Positions 20,661 to 27,771 of a stretch of DNA of 38,674 nucleotides are shown here, one piece after another. Source of the DNA: a virus; IMG/VR virus record IMGVR_UViG_3300022204_000002, positions 1-38,674 of that record. One strand, written 5' to 3'. Positions within the stretch are counted from its first letter, which is position 1. Each line of letters starts with the position of its first letter. Below the pieces are notes generated by a model. That model worked only from the letters and a program-made list of their open reading frames with translations. It was not told the DNA's origin and ran no database searches. Both the position numbers and the translations under genes were made by a program.

Positions 20661-20936
20661 ATGTTTGCATTCTTTAAAAACCGGAAGATTAGAAAAGAAA
20701 AAGAGAGGCAAGAGGATATTGCAGCCGACAAAGAGCAAGAAGCCAAAGCCGAGTTAAGCCTGGAAGTATACAAGAAAAATATGCTTTCATCACCGTGCCC
20801 CATCAATCATATGCACAATTGCAAAGAGGAATGCGTTCACTTTGCTGGAGGTTACACTTGCGTAATGCCTGATTTTTATAGTGGGTGGTTTTACTACGTT
20901 GAAGCTCCAAAATGCAAGCTTTGGGCTGCTCGCTAA
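20661..20936 (+). CDS. Hypothetical Cys-rich protein (cassette gene)
   Basis: 91 residues. A charged N-terminal helix (KNRKIRKEKERQEDIAADKE) is followed by a C half with six Cys (CPINHMHNCKEECVHF, YTCVMPDF, KCKLW), likely metal-binding. GAGGTAATT precedes the ATG at 20661. Cassette ends exact (GTTAGCG/CGCTAAC). Family not recognised. Confidence 0.6.
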   Translation: MFAFFKNRKIRKEKERQEDIAADKEQEAKAELSLEVYKKNMLSSPCPINHMHNCKEECVHFAGGYTCVMPDFYSGWFYYVEAPKCKLWAAR

Positions 20937-21018
20937 CGTGATAAATCACCTGCGGCGTAAAGATGTTGATTCAAAACGCTAATGGTGAACCCGTCACGGT
21001 GGATTTATTTTGTTAGGC
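20931..21018 (+). repeat. attC-like site P16
   Basis: Left core CGCTAAC, right core GTTAGGC. Inner arms ATAAATCACC and GGTGGATTTAT are perfect apart from one extra base. Confidence 0.92.
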
Positions 21019-21053
21019 GCGAACGAAGCCAATGAAAACTAGGAGATTGAAGA

Positions 21054-21251
21054 ATGCGATTATCAGAACAGCTTAAACAAGACCATGAATGCGGTGATTT
21101 TGGTAAAGCCTTGGAAGGATATGCTGATAGAGCTTATGCGCTTGAGCAAATCGTAGAGGCGGTGGCACACATAGGCGTGGATTTTGGGTACGGCCGTTTC
21201 GAACTAAGCAAAGACGATATTAAAAAGGCAAGAGAATTAATTGACGCCTAA
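21054..21251 (+). CDS. Hypothetical small protein (cassette gene)
   Basis: 65 residues starting MRLSEQLKQDHECGDFGKAL, helical, ending KKARELIDA. Strong ribosome binding site GGAGATTGAAGA. Stop in the left core of P17, cassette ends exact (GTTAGGC/GCCTAAC). No family recognised. Confidence 0.58.
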   Translation: MRLSEQLKQDHECGDFGKALEGYADRAYALEQIVEAVAHIGVDFGYGRFELSKDDIKKARELIDA

Positions 21252-21322
21252 CGTGAAGGCTAACTTGCGCATGTAGCAAGCGAAGCGACGCGGAATGCGT
21301 CGAGTTGAGCCGCTTGTTAGGC
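21246..21322 (+). repeat. attC-like site P17 (textbook form)
   Basis: Left core GCCTAAC, right core GTTAGGC. Inner arms GGCTAACT and AGTTGAGCC with one extra base. It fits the GTTRRRY consensus fully and looks like attC sites of classical integrons. Confidence 0.95.
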
Positions 21323-21378
21323 CGCACTTTTGCGAGCTTGACGATACGATGGTTTTACACTAGATTTGAAATGCGGAT

Positions 21379-21481
21379 GTGAGAACCCGCCAAAGCGATA
21401 GACTTAATACATAACCATCTTCTCTCCTGGGAGCTTCTATCGGCGTTCTCACCCTGGGCAGAGAGGGTGGTTTTCTATTTT
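21379..21481 (+). promoter_or_regulatory. Structured leader of the RecF-like gene
   Basis: Nested arms GTGAGAAC (21379-21386)/GTTCTCAC (21445-21452) and CGATAG (21396-21401)/CTATCG (21437-21442). An alternative pairing of AACCATCTTCTCTC (21413-21426) with GAGAGGGTGGTT (21461-21472) ends in a T-rich run, like a terminator. The two folds exclude each other, as in an attenuator or riboswitch. The stretch 21323-21492 holds no gene. Confidence 0.5.
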
Positions 21482-21492
21482 GGAGAATTGAA

Positions 21493-22755
21493 ATGAAAAT
21501 ATTGCAAATAGAGGTATCAAATTATCGCCTAATAAAAGCCATGCTATTGAACCTTGATGGGGAAAATATGGCGGTTGCTGGTGAGCCTGGACAAGGAAAA
21601 ACAACTGCTATATCGCTGCTTTGGGAAGCGTTAAAAGTTGTTGGTGACCCAGTTACTCATGGCGAAAAGAAGGGGCAAATAAAGATCACTCTAGGTGACG
21701 GGGAAACAAAAGCCTTCGTTACTCGATCACTTGCTGCCAAAACATCACCCATCACGATTCAAACAAGCGAGGGAGGCACAATATCGGCAAAAGAGTTTGC
21801 AAGCTGGTTTTGCGATCTTGGGGACAACCCGCACCGCATTATGGACATGAAACCCAAGGAGCAAGCCCAAGCGCTACTTGAGGCTGTAAAGCTGCCTGAT
21901 GGTGTTGACCTGAACAAGCTCGATACTGATCGCGATACAGCAGCCCAGGAGCGTCTGGAATTAAAACGTGATGGTGAGAGAGCAGCTAAAGCACTTGGGG
22001 CGGAGCCAGATAAGTCTGAGAGAGTTGATCTAAGTGAGCTTATTGACCAACAAAGCAAAGTCGCAGAATCAAACGCTGAACGCGCAAGGGCTGAAGCGAA
22101 TCTAACAAATGCTGAGCAGTCTTTAGTCGGGCTGAAAAACTTCGTAGATCAAAAGAAAAAAGAGCTTGCTGCGGCACAGACTGCGCTTGATGAGGCAATT
22201 GCCACAGCCGAGAATCAATCAGATTTTGTAACCAAAGCGAAAGCGGATCTCGAAGAGATGCCGCCAGCCATTGATATTGCTGATATTCAGCAGCAGATCC
22301 AAGAGGGCAGCATTGCCAATGCAAAAGCAGATGAATGGGATGCTTGGAGCAAAGAGAATGATGCACTAACCAAACTGCGTGATGAATGGTCTGCGAAGAA
22401 CGATGAAGTTAAAGCACTCGACAATGCTAAGAAGGATGCTCTAGCCTCTGCCGTTTGGCCGCTAGATGGGCTTTCTGTTGAAGATGGTGTTATTTTATTT
22501 AAGGGAACGCAGCTTTCCCAGTGCGGACACTCAGAGCAGATGCTGGTTTGTGGTGCACTTGCCGCTGAAACCATCAAGGACCACAAGTTACATGTTGTTC
22601 GCATGGATGGCATTGAATCCATGAGCCAAAAAGACTTTAAGCAGCTAGAAAAAATCTTCAACGACAAAGGCATTCAGGTCCTGAGTAGCCGCGTTACTCG
22701 TGGCGACATTGATGATGGAGAGATCCTTATTGTTGACGGAGCCATTTCTGACTAA
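21493..22755 (+). CDS. RecF/SbcC/SMC-like ATPase (cassette gene)
   Basis: 420 residues. An N-terminal ABC-ATPase half with Walker A GEPGQGKT (30-37) is followed by a long coiled-coil middle (about 180-310, ERARAEANLTNAEQSLV onward) and a C-terminal half with LHVVRMDGIESM as the probable Walker B region. Relatives hold or process DNA ends in recombination and some act in phage defence. TGGAGAATTGAA precedes the ATG. It is the largest cassette gene and is carried between P17 and P18. Confidence 0.75.
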   Translation: MKILQIEVSNYRLIKAMLLNLDGENMAVAGEPGQGKTTAISLLWEALKVVGDPVTHGEKKGQIKITLGDGETKAFVTRSLAAKTSPITIQTSEGGTISAKEFASWFCDLGDNPHRIMDMKPKEQAQALLEAVKLPDGVDLNKLDTDRDTAAQERLELKRDGERAAKALGAEPDKSERVDLSELIDQQSKVAESNAERARAEANLTNAEQSLVGLKNFVDQKKKELAAAQTALDEAIATAENQSDFVTKAKADLEEMPPAIDIADIQQQIQEGSIANAKADEWDAWSKENDALTKLRDEWSAKNDEVKALDNAKKDALASAVWPLDGLSVEDGVILFKGTQLSQCGHSEQMLVCGALAAETIKDHKLHVVRMDGIESMSQKDFKQLEKIFNDKGIQVLSSRVTRGDIDDGEILIVDGAISD

Positions 22756-22762
22756 ACCAACG

Positions 22763-22790
22763 GGCCGCACAACCAAGCAGTCGTGCGGCC
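22763..22790 (+). terminator. Hairpin between the RecF-like gene and P18
   Basis: GGCCGCAC (22763-22770) pairs with GTGCGGCC (22783-22790) over a 12-nt loop. No T-run follows because attC P18 abuts it. It may stop transcription weakly or be a structural part of the cassette end. Confidence 0.45.
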
Positions 22791-22911
22791 TAACGCTTAG
22801 GCTCAGGGGCTGCTAGCCAATGAGCAACTTAAAAAGAACTGGAGAAACTAGGGATGCAAAAAGAACAAACAAACGTCGCGGCTAGCAGTCCTTTGAAGCC
22901 AATTGTTAGCG
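22788..22911 (+). repeat. attC-like site P18 with internal start codon
   Basis: Left core GCCTAAC, right core GTTAGCG. Inner arms GCTGCTAGCC and GGCTAGCAGT. With 5 bp beyond the left core, GTGCGGCCTAAC exactly complements GTTAGGCCGCAC at the start of the same cassette. The ATG at 22854 is inside. Confidence 0.88.
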
Positions 22912-23255
22912 GCGACGCTGCCGACAGACTGGCTTTTGAGAAATGGGCTTCTGACGATTACAAAAACCCAGGGGCTATTGAGCGCAACGGCGAAGGCTAC
23001 AAGCTGATGCAAACTCAAAGTGACTGGGGTGCATGGAAAGCCTGCTCGCAATCTATCGGCGTAATCTGGCATCAATACCCTGATGTTACTCCCATGTGTA
23101 TTGGTAGTTATTTAGTAGAAAAACGCGCTGACGGTATCCGTGAAATCGAATGGGCTTTTTACAACAGCAACGGTCACTGGTGCTCAACTACGGGGTATTT
23201 AATTGACGGTATCGTTTCACGATTCACGAAACTGCCGCGACCGTCTGCCCGCTAA
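22854..23255 (+). CDS. Hypothetical protein with attC-encoded N-terminus
   Basis: 133 residues. The first 20 (MQKEQTNVAASSPLKPIVSG) come from attC P18, with GTT of the right core in frame. The body contains FEKWASDDYKNPGAIERNGE and YKLMQTQSDWGAWKACSQS, a pattern frequent in small phage proteins of unknown function. GGAGAAACTAGGG gives the start. It is the last rightward gene; its stop is in half site P19. Confidence 0.65.
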   Translation: MQKEQTNVAASSPLKPIVSGDAADRLAFEKWASDDYKNPGAIERNGEGYKLMQTQSDWGAWKACSQSIGVIWHQYPDVTPMCIGSYLVEKRADGIREIEWAFYNSNGHWCSTTGYLIDGIVSRFTKLPRPSAR

Positions 23256-23256
23256 C
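23250..23256 (+). repeat. Half attC site P19
   Basis: CGCTAAC exactly complements the GTTAGCG at the start of the last cassette (P18). No right half follows; a hairpin does. Confidence 0.6.
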
Positions 23257-23260
23257 AGGT

Positions 23261-23286
23261 GATATTCGGCATCAGTGCCGAATATC
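23261..23286. terminator. 11-bp perfect hairpin between converging operons
   Basis: GATATTCGGCA (23261-23271) and TGCCGAATATC (23276-23286) with a 4-nt loop. It lies between the end of the rightward operon and the end of the late operon. No T-run on either strand, so termination may need a factor. Confidence 0.5.
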
Positions 23287-23364
23287 ATGCAAGGCAATAT
23301 CTCTCCAGTGTTAATGGTTGTGCGGTTTGGCTGATATCAGGTGTAATATTCAGGCACAAAATGA

Positions 23365-26067
23365 TTACTCTGAATCTAATAGCAAAGTTATGCTTGAGCC
23401 GCTTTTTACTCGGCATGATGCACCGTCGCGCCCAGTTAGCCCGGTAGTGGTAACTCTAAGAGAGCATCTATCCTCTGTTATCTGAGCAAACGCAACTGAA
23501 GAGCCAAACGCAGCGTCAGAATAAACTTCAAAATCTGCTGCTGCTCCTGTCTGTATTGTTATGGCCGGTGCCGATCTCATGCGCTCGAAGTTTAAAACAC
23601 CCCAAAACGCTGTAGTAGTTGGATTAAACCCATTGCATATCTGATCCAGTGTTCCAAAATCTAAAGCTCTCACGTAGCGATTGGATCTTGATCTCTCCAA
23701 CTCTATGTCAATTGGCGGAAAAGCGGTTGCGTATTCTCCTATCTCGGCTTTTACGCCGCATATCTGCGCATCCCATGCGGCGCTGCCGCTAGCGGATGCA
23801 ACAATTATTCTCACGTAAGGACTAGCGCCTATCGTCTTTCCTTCCAAAGTGGCTGATTTAATAGTCGCCGTCGCCCTCCATAGCTTGTCGGTGCCTTCTG
23901 CAACCTGGAAATTTACGGTAGTTGATACATCAGCAGATCCATCATAATGAAATAGCACCTGACCAAATAGCCCAGTTGGGACATCACCCAAGCCATACAC
24001 TTGTAATGTAATTTGGGAATCAGCCAACCTGTAAAGCTCGCTTTCTCCGAACTGATCTTGGTAAAGAGAAATATAATCATCAGCAGTTGCACTGATATCT
24101 ATCGCATAACGTCCTGCAAAAGGGAGTAATCTACTGTCTTCAACGGCCAGTTCAACCCTGGAGGCGGTGATTGTTGAGCCAGATGGATTAATTACCCACC
24201 CGTCTGCTACTTTAGTTATGGCGGTAATACCAGCAAATGACGTTCCGCGACTCCAAAACTCAAAGGTTGGGTTTCTCAGGATGTTCTGGCCTACCGCTAG
24301 CTGCCTAACTTGCCCAAGGCTTACCGATGGCGCTCTCCTGGTGCTGCCTGACACGATGAAAGACGAAGCCCGGACGCTGGTACTGCCGCCGTATTCTCCA
24401 GCCAAATAAGCCCAGATAAAGTCCTGCTCTATGGGTAGGATAGTCATATACCCGATAGCGCGCTCCGTGCCTGTTGAGATCTTCCTGATACTGGCGTTTG
24501 TGAAGTCACTCGCATCATATACAGCAGAAACATCATCCTCGATAAGCAGTAGATCATTCTGCTCAGATATAGAAGCGTCAAAGTCACGCATGAACATGTA
24601 GACATAGACGCGACCACTATCAACGTAAGCAGTAACAGGGTTAGAGCCTAAATCAATACCTGTATCCGTAGGGGCAGTCCACGTCTTCATGTCTGTTGAA
24701 GTGGATATGAGCATATTGTTTAAGTTTTTTCTAAGAAAGCTCACCCACTTTGTTTCACCAGGAACCCTAACAACAGACGGCTCTACTAAAGACAGAGCTG
24801 TGTGCGTGGCTGTCGCCGCTGTCCATGTTGTCCCGTTATCTGTGGTGGCAGAATAATATGTATTGGTGCTTAAGTACCCGTAAGCGATAAACCCCGTTGT
24901 ATCGTGGCCTCCTGCTACAGCCGGATATGGAAGCAGTCCGCCATAAACCATAAAGCCATTAGGTGAGGCGATTTCGCTTTCACTTACTGTCCATGTGGTT
25001 CCGTTATCATCAGAGTAAATAAAATCATTCCGATAATTTGAGCTTGCATCCCTAAGCGATGCAAATATACCAATACGGTTAGATCCCATAATGGTCATGC
25101 AGGCGTCGGCCATATCCCAGCTATCAACGGTATGGATGGTTTTTTCACCGTACCATGACTGGCCCTTATCATCTGAGTAGATAATATTCAGAGGGGCAGA
25201 GATACCGGTATCATGCCGGTATGAAGGGGATATAAGAGCAATGGTTACACCGGTACTTTCAACATATACCATGCCGAAAAACCAGTAATGCGTTTTACCA
25301 TCGCCATACGATATCCAGCTGTTACCATCTAGAGGGTTATCAAGTCTATTTCGACGCAAGCTCGTGCGGGTAGAGCCTACAATGAAATCACCATTGTAAT
25401 ATTTGCATCCAGTGGGGATTGCTGTTACAGCGTATGTAAGCCCTTGCAAGTCTACATATTTACCACCATGCGCTGTCTCTAGCGCTGTTATTGCTGTCGT
25501 GTCGTTTGTTGATCCGTCGCCAGTAACGCCATACTGCTTTACATTCAAATCAACATCGACCTGCAATACTGCAATGTTGCCATTTGCAATAGTATGGTCG
25601 CCGGCCTCATCTGGGGTAACTCCAAATGCGGCGGCCGTCATTATAAGATATTTTGCCCCACCCCCGTCATTGGCGGACGTGTATCCAGAAGTAAATACAA
25701 TTTCACCAGCATCAATATTACCCAGCACCATAGCAGCTACTGTCGCATAACTCACGCCTTCTGCAATAGAAAGGCCGTCTATTGACCATATTTCGCCAGT
25801 GTCGCTATCTGCTGCTGCCTGCGTTGGATATAGCATTAACTTATAAGGCTGATCAACATGCGGAATGATAATATTCCCTGATACAACCGGGTATCCATCT
25901 GCATTTAGCGCTACGCTACTAGCAGTGGTTCCGCCTGTATTATCAGTAGCCAAACTAATGTTTGTTGATGTTCCGCTTTTATACGCTTTTAAAACAGCAC
26001 CAGAATAAGGATCGCCATTTGTATCAACGTACTGCGGTGCTGTTTTTGCTATTGGATTCCAAGCCAT
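23365..26067 (-). CDS. Tailspike with sialidase-like BNR repeats
   Basis: 900 residues. The N-terminal head-binding part (MAWNPIAKTAPQYVDTNGD to about 100) is followed by a tailspike-type start of a fold (VKQYGVTGDGSTNDTTAI, about 177-194). A propeller with BNR/Asp-box motifs comes next: SDDKGQSW (298-305), SDDNGTTW (about 352), TTDNGTTW (about 408) and STDMKTW (about 457). A C-terminal carbohydrate-binding-like region follows. It would bind and cleave a sialic-acid-like surface glycan on the host. It is the last late gene and its ATG follows the previous stop directly. Confidence 0.82.
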   Translation of the reverse strand: MAWNPIAKTAPQYVDTNGDPYSGAVLKAYKSGTSTNISLATDNTGGTTASSVALNADGYPVVSGNIIIPHVDQPYKLMLYPTQAAADSDTGEIWSIDGLSIAEGVSYATVAAMVLGNIDAGEIVFTSGYTSANDGGGAKYLIMTAAAFGVTPDEAGDHTIANGNIAVLQVDVDLNVKQYGVTGDGSTNDTTAITALETAHGGKYVDLQGLTYAVTAIPTGCKYYNGDFIVGSTRTSLRRNRLDNPLDGNSWISYGDGKTHYWFFGMVYVESTGVTIALISPSYRHDTGISAPLNIIYSDDKGQSWYGEKTIHTVDSWDMADACMTIMGSNRIGIFASLRDASSNYRNDFIYSDDNGTTWTVSESEIASPNGFMVYGGLLPYPAVAGGHDTTGFIAYGYLSTNTYYSATTDNGTTWTAATATHTALSLVEPSVVRVPGETKWVSFLRKNLNNMLISTSTDMKTWTAPTDTGIDLGSNPVTAYVDSGRVYVYMFMRDFDASISEQNDLLLIEDDVSAVYDASDFTNASIRKISTGTERAIGYMTILPIEQDFIWAYLAGEYGGSTSVRASSFIVSGSTRRAPSVSLGQVRQLAVGQNILRNPTFEFWSRGTSFAGITAITKVADGWVINPSGSTITASRVELAVEDSRLLPFAGRYAIDISATADDYISLYQDQFGESELYRLADSQITLQVYGLGDVPTGLFGQVLFHYDGSADVSTTVNFQVAEGTDKLWRATATIKSATLEGKTIGASPYVRIIVASASGSAAWDAQICGVKAEIGEYATAFPPIDIELERSRSNRYVRALDFGTLDQICNGFNPTTTAFWGVLNFERMRSAPAITIQTGAAADFEVYSDAAFGSSVAFAQITEDRCSLRVTTTGLTGRDGASCRVKSGSSITLLLDSE

Positions 26068-27771
26068 TTAATCTGCCTCTCTTTCTTTGATTGCGCCTGG
26101 AGTACCAGCGGCGGTTATTCCAGCAGCGGCATTTAATGCCCTTCTTCCTTTTGCAATTTCTGCCGCTTCTCTAATTAGTTTATTATTTGATGCAATAGCA
26201 GCATCCAAGCTTAAATCAGATCTTACAAGTAGCTCTGATAACTCTTCAGCCGATCTTGCGGCTTTATTTACATTTGATAAATATGCTCTCGCAATATCCT
26301 CTGCATTATCTCCTGCGCGGATTACTGCATCTGCAAACTTAGCGCCTCTCAGTGTGAGTTTTTGAGCTAATTTTCTTGATACCTGTCCAATTGCTGGTAT
26401 AACAACACCGCCAACTGGGCCGAAAGCAGTTGCTCCAGCAGCTGATCCAATTGCTCCGCCTACAATATTTGTAGCATGACCCTCACTAAATCCGAATCTG
26501 CCTACCAGCTTGGCTATGTTTGCAGTGGTTGTGCCTTTTACGACATCCTTCATGGCATTAATCTCTTCAGCCTTAAAGAATCTTCTCCTTTTGGGGTTTG
26601 CTAAAATCTGCCTGAACTGCACTACTAAGCCGTTCTCAAAACCACTAGCCTGAAGGCTGGCCTTCTCAAACGCCTCATTAATTATTTCACTTCGCCTTGC
26701 TCTGCCCCATAGCGCCCTAGCCACTTTGTATTTTGGCCCTATCTCTGAAGTAGGGACATTGCCTTTTATAAATGAACTTGGACTTGCAGAATCAAGAAAA
26801 GAGTCTATCTCATCTATTGCTATAGCCCCCAGTCTTGCATCAGATAGCTTTGTGGCATCTGCTGCGCTTTGCGCGACCTGCCTAATAGTATCCACATCTG
26901 AAAGACTCTTTTTTCCAATTTCTTCGTTTAACCTGCGAACCAAGGCAAAAGAATCTGGAGTTAAATCACGGTCTAGTCCTTCTTTTTGCAGTTTTTTCTC
27001 TATTTTCTTTACAAGGCTTTTCATTGCTACTGACTTAACAGCAACTCCAGAGTTATCAAGCTCCTTATAAACTGCTCTTGATGCATCTTTGATTTGATCT
27101 ATATCAGGTGCAGCCTCGACAACAGCACGTCTAACCTCTCGGCTTTTTGCGGCCTGTTTTGTGCGGCTTCCCGCTTTTATAACACCACGTGCAGAAGCTA
27201 GTCCAAGCCCCTCTATTAAAGCCGTTGGAATAGTGGTAGCAGCAGCAGCTAATGCAGGGCTTTTGGTTGCCTCAAATGTCTCGTCACCTAGAAAAGTCTC
27301 AGCTGATTTTAGCGCCTCCCCTACAGGCTTCAAGACTTCCCCTACAGCTTGTAATCCCTTTTTACCTGCCTCTGTCTTTGGTTTGTATGTTAAAGCCTCT
27401 CTAGTGGCTTCTACGGCTTCTGCGCCTGCTCTTGACGCGTCTTCAGGGCTTCTAGCACCTGCCGCACCAAAAATGCCAGCTATCCCGGCAGCTGGCTCAG
27501 CAAGCGCTCCAGTAAGCATGGTTGCGGCAGGCTCTAATACGGCCCCAATAGATTCGCCAATGCCTCCGCTATCGCGTCTGTCAGCCCCAGCGCCGACATC
27601 ATCTTGCACACTAGATAAGCCAGCGGTATCTGCCACAGTAGATCTAACATCTTGCTCTCCTTGTTTTGCTAAAGCTCTTAATCTATTAAGTTCTTGGCGC
27701 GGCGAAAGCACGGTTTCTTGCTGAACTGCAAGCCGTCTTAGCCTATTTAATTCTTCTCTAGGTGTTGGCAT
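26068..27771 (-). CDS. DNA ejection protein (gp16-like, putative)
   Basis: 567 residues. Two copies of an N-terminal motif (PREELNRLRRLAVQQ, PRQELNRLRALAKQG), an Ala/Gly-rich stretch (about 70-130), and a late hydrophobic Gly/Ala-rich section (NIVGGAIGSAAGATAFGPVG) that could enter membranes. Size and position before the tailspike fit the large P22-type ejection protein. The ATG overlaps the previous TAA by one base. Confidence 0.65.
   Translation of the reverse strand: MPTPREELNRLRRLAVQQETVLSPRQELNRLRALAKQGEQDVRSTVADTAGLSSVQDDVGAGADRRDSGGIGESIGAVLEPAATMLTGALAEPAAGIAGIFGAAGARSPEDASRAGAEAVEATREALTYKPKTEAGKKGLQAVGEVLKPVGEALKSAETFLGDETFEATKSPALAAAATTIPTALIEGLGLASARGVIKAGSRTKQAAKSREVRRAVVEAAPDIDQIKDASRAVYKELDNSGVAVKSVAMKSLVKKIEKKLQKEGLDRDLTPDSFALVRRLNEEIGKKSLSDVDTIRQVAQSAADATKLSDARLGAIAIDEIDSFLDSASPSSFIKGNVPTSEIGPKYKVARALWGRARRSEIINEAFEKASLQASGFENGLVVQFRQILANPKRRRFFKAEEINAMKDVVKGTTTANIAKLVGRFGFSEGHATNIVGGAIGSAAGATAFGPVGGVVIPAIGQVSRKLAQKLTLRGAKFADAVIRAGDNAEDIARAYLSNVNKAARSAEELSELLVRSDLSLDAAIASNNKLIREAAEIAKGRRALNAAAGITAAGTPGAIKEREAD

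Larger units (their letters stand above)
18855..23256 (+). mobile_element. Cassette array D (seven cassettes, plus strand)
   Basis: Seven cassettes from attC P12 to half site P19: 141 aa, 72 aa, 31-aa leader plus DNA methyltransferase, 91 aa, 65 aa, RecF-like ATPase, 133 aa. Six have exactly complementary ends; the methyltransferase cassette has one mismatch. The RecF-like cassette has 12-bp complementary ends. Confidence 0.9.

Noticed and set aside
23261-23286. Classical intrinsic terminator
   Set aside because: The hairpin is strong but has no T-run on either strand, so only a tentative terminator call is kept.
9000-23300. CRISPR array as explanation for the regular intergenic elements
   Set aside because: The elements differ in sequence and length, contain inverted arms with variable loops, and separate coding genes rather than spacers.
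27161-27724. 187-codon plus-strand frame opposite the gp16-like gene
   Set aside because: Low-complexity Ser/Ala/Pro reading, no ribosome binding site, antisense to a well supported gene.
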